Shown: one piece after another, positions 14,596-23,174 of the stretch | Position numbering within the stretch: position 1 is the stretch's first letter | Layout of the letters: every line of letters begins with the position of its first letter | NCBI GenBank assembly: GCA_046349775.1 | Contig: JAXMBS010000060.1 | Location: 1 to 33,433 of the forward strand | Source of the DNA: JAEUIG01 sp046349775 | Lineage (GTDB): Bacteria; Planctomycetota; Planctomycetia; Planctomycetales; Planctomycetaceae | Direction: 5' to 3' | Length of the DNA: 33,433 nucleotides | Position numbers and translations under genes: made by a program | Notes under the pieces: model-generated | What the model was told of the DNA's origin: nothing | The model's database searches: none | The model's input: only the letters and a program-made list of their open reading frames with translations

Positions 14596-16323
14596 TCAGC
14601 GCGCCTGTTCGCCGGCGGGCGAGTCGACGGACGTGCGGACGCGTTCGGCCAGGGCCTGCCGCGACTCGCAGTACAGCGCCGTCAACTGCCTCAGACCCCG
14701 CTCGTCGAGCGGTCCATTCATGCGCGTCAGCAATTGAAACTGCACGTACGGCGCTTTCGAGGAGACCGCCTGCCAGACGTCGGCCTGGGCGGCAGGCACG
14801 GCTGCCAGTCGCTGATTGACCCGCTGGGTCGCATCTCCGCGCGCCAGGTCCTTGATAACCGCATCAATGTTTCCGCGACTGTCGAGCAGGCTGAACATCA
14901 GCACCGCCCGGCCATACAGCGGCCGTTCCATCTGTGCGATCGCCACGGGGCCCAGGTCGCGACCGGGCACATCCGGCAGCTCGTCCGGCTGCAGCACCCG
15001 CTTGTCGGTGATTGTCCAGCCGATCGACGTGTAGCAGACGCACAGGTCGTGCACGCCGCCATAGGGATAGTCGAGCGACACCAGCGCCGTCGCTGAGCCG
15101 GCGCGGTACGTCCACTGCTGGCTCTCGTGCCCGAGTGGATCACCGGCCACGCGCAGAATGGTCGTATAGTTCGTGCGGCGGAACCCCTCGAGCTCGTCCG
15201 GCAGCGCCGCGCTGCCGAACTCGGGCAGTTCAAACACGCCGGACCAGACCGAGGCCAACCCGGGCAGGCTCTTCGGCATGCGATACACCTCAGCCGCGCC
15301 AATCACCGGGAAAATCGCCGCCAGCATCGTGACTGCCGCCCAACTGACGGCGCGCAGCGAGTGGCGCCCCGCCGCTTCCGGCGCGGCCGCGCCACGACGC
15401 GCGTGCGACGGCTCGCGCCGCGGCAGCACAAACCACAGCAATTGATCGGCCGACAGCACCAGTCCGATCGACACGGTGAACAGTACGACCCCCAGCAGGA
15501 CGTGGTCCGGGCCGTCGCTCAGGTCCATTTTCCAGTTGAAGCCGGCGGCGATCAACACGATCCGCGACACGTTCTCAATAAGCACCAGCACAAATGTTGT
15601 CGCGAGCAGCAGCAGGGTGTGCACTACGCCGCGCTCCAGCCAGAGCGAGACGAACAGGGCGACGCCCAGCAGGACGTACAACGAGTGAATCCCGCTGCAC
15701 GCATCCGCGATGAACAACGGTTTGAGCGGCAGTTCGATCACGTTGGCGTAGCTCAGATGCAGCACGCCGATTTCATCGAGGACGGCGCTGGCCAGCCGCG
15801 TCGTGACCGTCCGCAACCAGAGGATCAGATCCTCATCGAGACCGAACGGCAGCGGCACCGCCAGCCAGCAGAGCCACCACGCCGGCAGCCACGACCGGAG
15901 CCCGCTCTGTCCGCCAGCCCACCACAGGCAGGTATACATTGCCAGCAGCGTGGCGACCATTCCCAGCCACGGCGACCAGTAGTACGTCGCGGCGGCGAGT
16001 GCCACGGCAGACATGACCAGCGTGGTCAGCGGCAACGGCGCCAACGGCCGAATCTCGCTGTCGCCGCGCTGACGATGGCGGTACAGCAGCAGCCCTGCGG
16101 CAATCGGCAGCAGCGCGACGAACTGATAGTGCGGACGCTGTAACAAGCCGATGAAGTGCCAGAACACCAGCGGCAGGCAGCCGGCCACCACCAGCGCGAT
16201 CGGCGCCCAACGGGATGTGGGTACGTCCGCCGCGGGAACGGCCCAGGGCGCCGGTTCGATGGTGTCCGGCTCGGACGGTTCCGCGATCGGTCGGATGAGC
16301 AGCGACTTCACCGGCGATGACAC
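14596..16323 (-). CDS. Exosortase (XrtU-like) with C-terminal EpsI-like domain
   Basis: Exosortases are polytopic membrane transpeptidase-like enzymes that process PEP-CTERM proteins. The 575-residue protein has about ten membrane segments, and the triad expected for the family is present: Cys209 in FIADACSGIHSL, Arg254 in IENVSRIVLIA and His274 in SDGPDHVLLG. After the last membrane helix (about 332-350), some 220 periplasmic residues resemble the EpsI (DUF3485) partner, with LDYPYGGVHDLCVCYTSIGW reminiscent of its Cys-containing strand. This is therefore a natural fusion, as in planctomycete exosortase U. The start is GTG 16323; the GTG four codons later has better spacing to AAGGGA. It lies between the BY-kinase and the TPR protein. 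PEP-CTERM substrate is at 12120. Confidence 0.88.
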   Translation of the reverse strand: MSSPVKSLLIRPIAEPSEPDTIEPAPWAVPAADVPTSRWAPIALVVAGCLPLVFWHFIGLLQRPHYQFVALLPIAAGLLLYRHRQRGDSEIRPLAPLPLTTLVMSAVALAAATYYWSPWLGMVATLLAMYTCLWWAGGQSGLRSWLPAWWLCWLAVPLPFGLDEDLILWLRTVTTRLASAVLDEIGVLHLSYANVIELPLKPLFIADACSGIHSLYVLLGVALFVSLWLERGVVHTLLLLATTFVLVLIENVSRIVLIAAGFNWKMDLSDGPDHVLLGVVLFTVSIGLVLSADQLLWFVLPRREPSHARRGAAAPEAAGRHSLRAVSWAAVTMLAAIFPVIGAAEVYRMPKSLPGLASVWSGVFELPEFGSAALPDELEGFRRTNYTTILRVAGDPLGHESQQWTYRAGSATALVSLDYPYGGVHDLCVCYTSIGWTITDKRVLQPDELPDVPGRDLGPVAIAQMERPLYGRAVLMFSLLDSRGNIDAVIKDLARGDATQRVNQRLAAVPAAQADVWQAVSSKAPYVQFQLLTRMNGPLDERGLRQLTALYCESRQALAERVRTSVDSPAGEQAR

Positions 16324-16402
16324 TCCCTTGGCTCGTCAACAGGTCCAGCCGCCGCAGACAGGCGACGCCGGACGCACTCCGTCAACAACATCCTGCGACC
16401 CG

Positions 16403-18736
16403 TCAACGGTCGAACTCGGAACCGGAACCGGCCAGATCGTGCTGGCCATTCATCGGCTCGGGGTCGTCGGCGTCCTGATAGTAGGCCGCATAACCATTGG
16501 CGCCGTAGCGCGAATCCGCGCCGTAACCGTCCGCATAGCCATGAGCCAGCGCCCGATAGGTCGCCGCGCGATAGCCGCGCGTGCCGGTGCCGAATCCCTG
16601 GACGGCCGTCGAATCCCCCAAAGCGTTCACGACCACGCCGATCAGCCGGGCGCCGACGAGATCCAGCGTCTCCCGCGCCCGCACCGCGTGCAGTCGCGCC
16701 TGGCGATTGATCCTGAGCACCAGCAGGACACCGTCGACCATCGCGCCGATCGCGGCCGGATCGCTGACCGCCAGCACCGGCGGCGTATCCACAATGACGT
16801 AGTCGTACCGTTCGCGCAGGGCGTTGAGCATCTCGGCAAATCGCGGCGAAAGGAGCAGTTCCGCGCGGTTCGTCTCGCGAGGCCCGGCCGTCATCACGTC
16901 CAGATGCGGCAGCGGTCCGGACTGCAACGCGTCGTCGAAATCGAGGCCCCCTTCGACGACCGACGTCACGCCAACGTCGTTTTCCATCCCCAGCAGCTTG
17001 TGCACGTTCGGCCGCCGCAGATCGGCGTCGATCAGCAACACGCTCTTGCCCGCTTTGGCAATCGACATCGCCAGGTTCGTCGACAGCGTGGACTTGCCGT
17101 CGCCGGGATTCGGGCTCGTGATCTGAATCATCTGATGCGGCTTGTTGCGCGTGCCCGACAATAGCGCCGTGCGGACCGCGCGATACGCCTCCGCCATCTG
17201 CGACCCCGGTCGATGGTACGTCACCAGCGACGGATGCAGCCGCGTCGTCCCCAGTCGCTTGCGCTCCCGGCCGATCTCAATGTTCGGAATGTGCCCCACC
17301 ACGGGAACGCCCAGTTGCCGCGTAATGTCGTCCGGACTGCGATAGCTCTGGTCCGCCATCTCCAGCAGGAATGCGAGCAGCGTGCCGACCAGCAGTCCGG
17401 CGATGCCCCCCAGTGCCAGCATCCGCGTCAGCACCGCCTGTTCAGCGCCCATGCCCGGCTCGCGATACACTCTCGCCGCGACGTGCCCGACCTTGCTCAC
17501 CAGGTCGGTTTTTTGCAGCAACTCGACGTAAGCGTCGCACAGCTTCTTGTCCTGCTCGATCCGGTTCCGCCAGGCGCGGTCCTGATTCTCCTTGCTGCCG
17601 TAAATCCGGGCCGCTTCGCTGTCTTTGCTGTACAGTTCGTCCAGGCTGGCCAGGTTCTTGTCCTTAGCCGCGAGCTTTTCATTCAGCGATTCGACGTAAA
17701 CCTGCACCATGTCCAGCGGTTCGCCGGAAACGTTCACGCCGGACTGCTCTTTCAGCAGATCCCGCGTCAGATTGATCCGGGCCTCGAGGGCCAGCACGTC
17801 CGGGTGCTTGGCGCCGACGTTTTCCCGTTTTTCCTGCAGCTCCGTGATCAGCGGCAACAGGTGGCTGATGAACGACATCGCCTGCGGTTGTCCGCTCGTC
17901 GTGGTCGCCGCAGCAGTCGCGGCCGACTGATCGAGCTGATCGGCCATCAGCAGCAGCGCCTCGCGCTTGGCCCCCCGCGCCAATGCCGCCTGAATCGTCT
18001 CGATCTGCGACTTCGTCTCCGACTGCTCGATCCGCAGCGCAGACCGGCGAGATTCGATCTCCGCCAGCCGCTGCTGATGGATATTGATGCCCCCTTCCTG
18101 CGTGTACAACAGCCCCGCATCGTCGCGGAACTTTGCGTACTCGTCCTCGTGCTGGCTGAGTTGGGCCTGCAGCTGATCCTTTGTGTCGGTGATGATCTTC
18201 AGTTCGACGGCGGACGACTTCTGCTGCTGCTCTTCGAGATGCTGGACGAACGCGTTGATGACGGCGTTCAGGATTTTCTGCGTATCTCCCTGATTGTTTC
18301 CCGCGTACATCAGATTCAGGATGTCGGGGCTGTCCTCGTGCGGCTCGGCCGTGAGTCCGCCGATGATGACGTTGACTCGATTGGCGCCTTTCAGGGACGG
18401 CAACTGGGCCAGGTTCCCGTCCTCGATCGCCTTCTGCACGATCGTCGGGCTGCAGATCAGCACGGCATACGTGTCGAGCGGGTTCTTCTGCCCGATCTTG
18501 CCGGCGGCCTCGGCGATGTTCGACTGCTTCCGTTCGATCAGCAGCTGCGCATACGAGGCGTAGATCGGCGGAGTTCGCGTATGGACCAGCGCACCCCCGG
18601 CGACGCCCAGCACCAGGAAGAACAACAGCAACCACTTCCGGTGGAGCAGCGCCTGGCCGAAATCAAGTCCACCACCTGCGCCATTACGAGCGTCGCCTTC
18701 CGCGGAAACTTCCGTTGGCCATTCACCGTTCGACAT
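16403..18736 (-). CDS. Wzz/BY-kinase polysaccharide chain-length regulator
   Basis: This 777-residue fusion of a Wzz-type chain-length determinant with a bacterial tyrosine kinase controls polymer length through cycles of autophosphorylation. A membrane helix (about 35-51) is followed by a long periplasmic part with coiled coil (about 165-400) and a second membrane helix (439-458). The cytoplasmic ATPase has Walker A SPNPGDGKST (541-550), Walker A' VLLIDADLRR (566-575) and Walker B YVIVDTPPV (646-654). The C-terminal tail has eight Tyr between 722 and 753 (RGYRAATYRALAHGYADGYG and onward), the expected phosphorylation cluster, here in Gly/Ala-rich repeats. The gene lies 79 bp upstream of the exosortase gene, and a candidate promoter lies in the 250-bp gap before it. 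Confidence 0.93.
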   Translation of the reverse strand: MSNGEWPTEVSAEGDARNGAGGGLDFGQALLHRKWLLLFFLVLGVAGGALVHTRTPPIYASYAQLLIERKQSNIAEAAGKIGQKNPLDTYAVLICSPTIVQKAIEDGNLAQLPSLKGANRVNVIIGGLTAEPHEDSPDILNLMYAGNNQGDTQKILNAVINAFVQHLEEQQQKSSAVELKIITDTKDQLQAQLSQHEDEYAKFRDDAGLLYTQEGGINIHQQRLAEIESRRSALRIEQSETKSQIETIQAALARGAKREALLLMADQLDQSAATAAATTTSGQPQAMSFISHLLPLITELQEKRENVGAKHPDVLALEARINLTRDLLKEQSGVNVSGEPLDMVQVYVESLNEKLAAKDKNLASLDELYSKDSEAARIYGSKENQDRAWRNRIEQDKKLCDAYVELLQKTDLVSKVGHVAARVYREPGMGAEQAVLTRMLALGGIAGLLVGTLLAFLLEMADQSYRSPDDITRQLGVPVVGHIPNIEIGRERKRLGTTRLHPSLVTYHRPGSQMAEAYRAVRTALLSGTRNKPHQMIQITSPNPGDGKSTLSTNLAMSIAKAGKSVLLIDADLRRPNVHKLLGMENDVGVTSVVEGGLDFDDALQSGPLPHLDVMTAGPRETNRAELLLSPRFAEMLNALRERYDYVIVDTPPVLAVSDPAAIGAMVDGVLLVLRINRQARLHAVRARETLDLVGARLIGVVVNALGDSTAVQGFGTGTRGYRAATYRALAHGYADGYGADSRYGANGYAAYYQDADDPEPMNGQHDLAGSGSEFDR

Positions 18737-18845
18737 AACTCGCGTCCTGGTTCAGCAGAGGACAGAACCGGCAGCGCCCGCCTCCAATGCCGTTTTTCAG
18801 CGGTTTCCCGGTACACACGTCCGCAGCAGGGCCCGATGGGAATTC

Positions 18846-18874
18846 ATCGTAGTGGTCGCCCTTGGCGCGGGCAA
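18846..18874 (-). promoter_or_regulatory. Candidate promoter for the BY-kinase-exosortase-TPR genes
   Basis: TTGCCC (18869-18874) and TACGAT (18846-18851) with a 17-bp spacer lie about 110 bases before the ATG at 18736, in the 250-bp gap that is the longest within the minus-strand locus. This would let the export and sorting genes be expressed apart from the glycosyltransferase genes. The match is reasonable but unproven. Confidence 0.45.
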
Positions 18875-18986
18875 TCCCCTCCCCGGACGTTCCTGGGGAT
18901 TCCGTGCCGGGAGTTTTCCGGCCCCGACCATGCTGCCGATTGTTCGGGCATGTTGCATTCGGGAATGCTGATCGGTGCCTGGGCAC

Positions 18987-19835
18987 TTACCGCTTCAGCC
19001 CCAGCGCCTCGTGTTCCAGTTCCTGCCGATTGAGCACGATCAGCCCTTCATAGGCCGCCATCAGCAGGCAGAATTCCAGTCCCGCACGGCCGTCCAGGAA
19101 TCCCAATTGCCCGATGTATTGATACAGAAACCGCAGCAACGGCCTCCCAGGCAGCCGCCGGCCCAGTTCGCGCCGCGCTTGCCGTCGGACGGCGCGATCC
19201 CCCGCAAACAGGTCGGCAAATCTCCCGTTCCCGCGGTCCTCGCACTCCAGCCGCGCCTCCGCCAGCGCATATCGACTGTGGCGCTCCACCCAGTCGCCGA
19301 TCCCCCGACTGAACGGGTAATGCAGGAACGGTTCTTCCAGGGTTTCGAGGCGTCCCGCGACCGGCGGCACCGGCACTTCTCCATGACCGCTGTCCTGGAA
19401 TCGCGCCGCGCCGCGCCGCACCAGTCGCATGATCCACACGGGAAACCCGTCCGACCATTTCAGCCAACGTCCCAGAAACATCGTTTTACGGCACATGCGG
19501 AACCCGCACACGTCGGCCGCCGCAGCGGGCAGCCGGCGCTCGATCTCGGCCCGCAGCGCCTCCGTCATGACTTCGTCGGCATCAAGCATCAGCACCCAGT
19601 CATGATCCAGTCCGGCTTCGTCGAGCGCCCAGTTGCGCTGCTGGGCGAACGAGACAAACCGATGCTGCACAACGCGAGCGCCGCACGCCTCGGCGAGCGA
19701 CGCCGTGTTGTCGGTCGAGCCGTCGTCCACAACGATCCGCTCTCCGCACCAGGCGACCGACTGCAGGCAGCGTTCGATGTTGTCGGCTTCATTCCTGGCG
19801 AGCACGACGACGGTCAACGGAAACCGGCTGCTCAT
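18987..19835 (-). CDS. WaaE/KdtX-like family 2 glycosyltransferase
   Basis: The 282-residue protein has a GT-A fold. It starts FPLTVVVLARNEADNIERCL, has the nucleotide-binding VVDDGSTDNTASLAE near residue 36 and the metal-binding-type LMLDADEVMTEAL near 82. Then come KTMFLGRWLKWSDGFPVWIMRLVRRG and HGEVPVP, which match the WaaE/KdtX type of beta-1,4-glucosyltransferase better than general GT2 enzymes. The C-terminal part (YQYIGQLGFLDGRAGLEFC) is a membrane-associated helix typical of this group. The ATG overlaps the stop of the upstream acyltransferase gene by 4 bp (ATGA), so the two are coupled. It is the last glycosyltransferase before the BY-kinase. The sugar transferred is unknown. Confidence 0.88.
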   Translation of the reverse strand: MSSRFPLTVVVLARNEADNIERCLQSVAWCGERIVVDDGSTDNTASLAEACGARVVQHRFVSFAQQRNWALDEAGLDHDWVLMLDADEVMTEALRAEIERRLPAAAADVCGFRMCRKTMFLGRWLKWSDGFPVWIMRLVRRGAARFQDSGHGEVPVPPVAGRLETLEEPFLHYPFSRGIGDWVERHSRYALAEARLECEDRGNGRFADLFAGDRAVRRQARRELGRRLPGRPLLRFLYQYIGQLGFLDGRAGLEFCLLMAAYEGLIVLNRQELEHEALGLKR

Positions 19836-20437
19836 GGCCCCGCACCGGGCCCGCGCAACACGCGATCGCGCAGATACCGAGCTGGATTACCGGCCACGAT
19901 TGTCCAGGGCGCCACGTCGCGCGTGACCACGGCGCGGGCGCCGGCCACGGCCCCGGCCCCGATCGTCACCCCGGGTGCAATGTACGCTCCTGCACACACC
20001 CACGCCTGATCGCCGATGCGAATCGGCGCCGTCGTCAGCCGCATGTGCGGATCGCCGACGTCATGGCTGGCCGTGCACAAGAACGCATACTGAGAGACCG
20101 TTGCGTGACTGCCGATGATCAGCCGGTCGACGCAGTAACAATCCACAAAATGCGCCAGCGACGCTTCTTCGCCGACCGCCAGGTTCCACGGTGCCCAGAT
20201 CCGCACAGAAGGGGAAATCCGCGCATTGCGGCCGATCCTGGCGCCGAACACCCGCAGCAGCATCCGCCGCCAGCCGAAGCACAGCCGCGGCGTCGGGCGA
20301 AACAGCAGCCACCAGACAATGCTCCACGCCACTCGGCCGAGCTTATTGCGCATCGAGTGCGGGCTGGGACACGACGCCGGATCGACGCGCACCTCTAGCG
20401 CCGCTGCCTCGCAGTCATTCTCGTGCACTGCGTCCAT
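19832..20437 (-). CDS. WcaF-like hexapeptide-repeat acyltransferase
   Basis: The protein has 201 residues from ATG 20437. It resembles WcaF, the colanic acid acetyltransferase of the left-handed beta-helix class, which acetylates sugars of the polymer repeat unit using acetyl-CoA. The N-terminal helix MRNKLGRVAWSIVWWLLFRP is typical. The hexapeptide repeats follow (ARIGRNARISPSVRIWAPWN, then IIGSHATVSQ), with the conserved segment LCTASHD containing the likely catalytic His and IRIGDQAWVCAGAYIAPGVT. It ends VAGNPARYLR. The frame is open to 20551, but that would overlap the upstream GT4 gene by about 97 bp, so the later ATG is preferred. Its stop overlaps the next start by 4 bp. Confidence 0.88.
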   Translation of the reverse strand: MDAVHENDCEAAALEVRVDPASCPSPHSMRNKLGRVAWSIVWWLLFRPTPRLCFGWRRMLLRVFGARIGRNARISPSVRIWAPWNLAVGEEASLAHFVDCYCVDRLIIGSHATVSQYAFLCTASHDVGDPHMRLTTAPIRIGDQAWVCAGAYIAPGVTIGAGAVAGARAVVTRDVAPWTIVAGNPARYLRDRVLRGPGAGP

Positions 20438-20454
20438 CAACGACACTTTAGCAA

Positions 20455-21750
20455 CTAGAGATTCTGAACGACCGGACTCATGGCCACAGCGCGCGTCGAA
20501 CGAGCATGGTCGCGATCTGCGGAACCGTCTCCCACCAGCAGCCTTTGCCATCGCTCGAACACGCGCGGTCGGTCGTACTCGCGTGCAATCCCGCGCAGGT
20601 CCACCGTGGGCAAGAGCCGCCCCTCCAGATACGCCGTCAGTCGGTCGGCCAGTTCCGGCACGTTCCCCGGCTCAAAATCCCATCCCGGACCTTGCCGGCC
20701 GGCGATCTCCGGAATCGCCGCCGCGCGCGAGGCGATGACCGGCGTCCCCGCCGCGAACGACTCCAGCACAATCAGTCCGAAGCATTCCAGCGCGCGTGTC
20801 GGCAGGACGAAACAATCGGCCGCTGCGTAGCATGTCGCCAGGTGCGCTTCCGGAACCCGCCCCAGAAACTGCACCTGCTCCGTCAACCGGCAGTCCCGGA
20901 CCTGCTGCTCCAGAGTCGGTCGCAACGAGCCGCCGCCCCCAATCAGCACGCGGAACCCGTGCCCCCGATCGCGCACGACCGCCGCGGCAGCGATCAGCGT
21001 GTCGAGCCCCATGCGCGCTTCCAGCCGCCTGAGCGTGAAGAACACCGGCAAATCGGACTGCCACTCTTTCCCCAGCGCGCGCCGTGCGAGAGCTCGGTCA
21101 CCCGCTGCCGAAAACCGGTCGTAGTCGACCCAGCCCGGCGCCACACAGCCCTTCTGATCCACCTCACGTGGATACTTCCGTTGCAGCGTGTCGAGCGTGT
21201 ACTGCGAGTCGCATTGGACGCGGTCCGCCAGCGTACAGTTGCGGCGGTCGATCCACCTTGCTGCGCGCACCGCCGGCCAGCGCGTCAGTTTGCTGAGGAT
21301 TCCTGCGCCGCGGGCGTTCGCCGCGACCTCGTCATCGAAGGGCGAGTGCACCGTATAGTTCAGAAACGCTGATCCTCTCGGCACGCCGCGCGCCGCGCCC
21401 AGGAACTGCAGTGGGCTGTGTCCGCTGACCGCCGCGACCCGGTGCTGCTCACAGATTCGTGCGACAATCGCGCGCGTCCGGCCGATGTGATGCCGCATCC
21501 GACTCATCGGCCCGGCACCGGCTGCCGGCGGAGGATAGCGATCGATCGTGACTCCATTGATCTGTTCGCATTCGGGCCGGTCCGCTGGATCGTCCGGCGC
21601 GCAGCAGACGTAGTGCAGGTCGTACCCGGCGGCGGCCAGGTCCTCGGCGAATTCACTCGCGAGCCGGAACGATCCGCCGATCACGTCCCCATACCAGGCG
21701 TGGCAGACGACCAGCAGGCTGGCGCCGCTCGTCATGACGTCTGTCTTCAT
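20455..21750 (-). CDS. Family 4 glycosyltransferase
   Basis: This is a 431-residue GT-B enzyme of the retaining GT4 family. The N-terminal domain starts SLLVVCHAWYGDVIGGSFRL with the glycine-rich acceptor-side loop. The C-terminal domain has the nucleotide-sugar-binding features FFTLRRLEARMGLDTLIAAA, VLIGGGGSLRP, VQFLGRVPEAHLATCYAAAD and the E(x7)E motif in ECFGLIVLESFAAGTPVIAS. The short C-terminal tail is Arg- and Ser-rich. It lies 3 bp downstream of the O-antigen ligase-like gene and 17 bp upstream of the acyltransferase. Sugar and linkage cannot be assigned. Confidence 0.9.
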   Translation of the reverse strand: MKTDVMTSGASLLVVCHAWYGDVIGGSFRLASEFAEDLAAAGYDLHYVCCAPDDPADRPECEQINGVTIDRYPPPAAGAGPMSRMRHHIGRTRAIVARICEQHRVAAVSGHSPLQFLGAARGVPRGSAFLNYTVHSPFDDEVAANARGAGILSKLTRWPAVRAARWIDRRNCTLADRVQCDSQYTLDTLQRKYPREVDQKGCVAPGWVDYDRFSAAGDRALARRALGKEWQSDLPVFFTLRRLEARMGLDTLIAAAAVVRDRGHGFRVLIGGGGSLRPTLEQQVRDCRLTEQVQFLGRVPEAHLATCYAAADCFVLPTRALECFGLIVLESFAAGTPVIASRAAAIPEIAGRQGPGWDFEPGNVPELADRLTAYLEGRLLPTVDLRGIAREYDRPRVFERWQRLLVGDGSADRDHARSTRAVAMSPVVQNL

Positions 21751-21753
21751 CCG

Positions 21754-23169
21754 TCACACGGCTCCGGCAAGTGTTTCGTGCGGACGGGGCGGCTCCGGCG
21801 ACGGTTGCCGTGCGCGACGGGCCCGGCTCGCGGCATAAATCCGCGGCGCCCCGAGCGTGGCGCCGGCGAACATCGTCACCAACAGTCCGCTCACCGGATC
21901 GCCGCTGAACTGCTGGTGCGAAATGATGGCCGAAGCCAGATCGCCAAATACGATCGAGAGCGTGCCGACTTGCAGCATCTGCACCGACGTGTGTGGCGGC
22001 ACCAGCTTCAATGACTGCCACAGGCTGATCAGCAGACAGCAGCCGGAAATGAACACGAAGATCAGCCCCGGCACGCCGAACTCCATCAGCAGCCGGCTGA
22101 CGCCGTCTTCCTGCCAACCGCGCAGCTTGCCGCGCTCCCCGGCGCCCAGATAATGACGGCCCTGGGTGGCGGTCCCAATCCCAGCCCCCAGCACGCCGAC
22201 CTGCTGCAGCGTGGCGATCGAGCCTTTGAGCACAAGGTCGTTCGCGCGGGTGGCGCCTTCGGTCACGATAGTCCCGGCATAGTCCGTGTACTCGGCACTG
22301 ATGCTGTCAGTCGACACGAACATGAAGAGTCCGGCCACGACCAGCACGCATGTCGCTCCCAGCGCCACGAGCCGGTTGATGTGCCGCAAACCCCGTCGCC
22401 ACGCCAGACATATGTAGGCCGCCAGGAACACGACTGGAATTCCCACCATCTTGCGGCGCCCGGACAGCAGCATGCAGCCGGTGGCCCAGATCAGGATGCC
22501 GGCCCAGCCGAACTTCGTCGCCGACCGCGACCGCAGAAACAACAGCGCCGAGAACATGACCACGTGTGCCGCGTGCAGCCCCATGATGTCGGGACTGCGG
22601 TAAAACCCGGCGATCAGATCGACCGTGTAACCCTCGCGATAGCGCACCCAGTCCATCTGGATGCCGCCGAGTCCTGGAATGTCATAGTCCATGTATTCCA
22701 GCGGCACGCCCACCAGCATGATGGCGTTCAGCAGGGCATAGACCTTCATCACCCGATACACCTCTTCCTCGGACGTCGCCAGAAAGTATCCGGCGGCGAT
22801 GCCGATCAGCGGCGCCAAGTACGACGCACTGCCGATCGCCGCCAGCTTCCAGCCTCCGTGATACAGCGCGCACGACAACAGCGCTCCGGGCACGATCGCC
22901 AGCAGCAGAAACACGATCATCGGCCGCATGGTCGGATACCGCTGCAGAAAGATCCGCAGCTCCGACTGGTGGTCGATCAGCATGCGGACCAGCACCGCGC
23001 CCCACACGGCCGCGCCGCCGATCGTGATTAACACCGACTGATCGTCGACCAGTTTGCGTATCGGGTCGCGCAGGCAGTCGAGCAGCAGTCCGGCGTAAAT
23101 GCCGGCGCGCCAGTTCCCCATCGCCACCAGGCACGCCGCCAGCACGATTGCAAACCACAGGTCCTGCAT
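21754..23169 (-). CDS. O-antigen ligase/polymerase-like polytopic membrane protein
   Basis: The 471-residue protein has ten or more membrane segments, starting MQDLWFAIVLAACLVAMGNW. A larger hydrophilic loop lies near the C-terminus (residues about 290-370, containing TEGATRANDLVLKGSIATLQ and QEDGVSRLLMEFGVPG), the layout of Wzy polymerases and WaaL ligases. The segment GAGIGTATQGRHY followed by a helix is typical of the family. The likely role is to polymerise or ligate lipid-linked repeat units at the periplasmic face. The frame is open further upstream, but ATG 23169 is right after the stop of the preceding gene (23175) and starts a membrane helix. The Arg/Pro-rich tail after RIYAASRARR is probably cytoplasmic. 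Confidence 0.8.
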   Translation of the reverse strand: MQDLWFAIVLAACLVAMGNWRAGIYAGLLLDCLRDPIRKLVDDQSVLITIGGAAVWGAVLVRMLIDHQSELRIFLQRYPTMRPMIVFLLLAIVPGALLSCALYHGGWKLAAIGSASYLAPLIGIAAGYFLATSEEEVYRVMKVYALLNAIMLVGVPLEYMDYDIPGLGGIQMDWVRYREGYTVDLIAGFYRSPDIMGLHAAHVVMFSALLFLRSRSATKFGWAGILIWATGCMLLSGRRKMVGIPVVFLAAYICLAWRRGLRHINRLVALGATCVLVVAGLFMFVSTDSISAEYTDYAGTIVTEGATRANDLVLKGSIATLQQVGVLGAGIGTATQGRHYLGAGERGKLRGWQEDGVSRLLMEFGVPGLIFVFISGCCLLISLWQSLKLVPPHTSVQMLQVGTLSIVFGDLASAIISHQQFSGDPVSGLLVTMFAGATLGAPRIYAASRARRARQPSPEPPRPHETLAGAV

Positions 23170-23174
23170 GTGCG

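Noticed and set aside
13205..14737. Long plus-strand open frame of 510 codons opposite the TPR gene
   Set aside because: It lies antisense to a clear TPR gene, has Arg/Gln-rich composition and no domain. High-GC genes commonly leave the opposite frame open.
17213..19033. Plus-strand open frame of 606 codons opposite the BY-kinase
   Set aside because: Antisense shadow of a well-supported gene; composition is Gln/Arg/Leu-rich without motifs.
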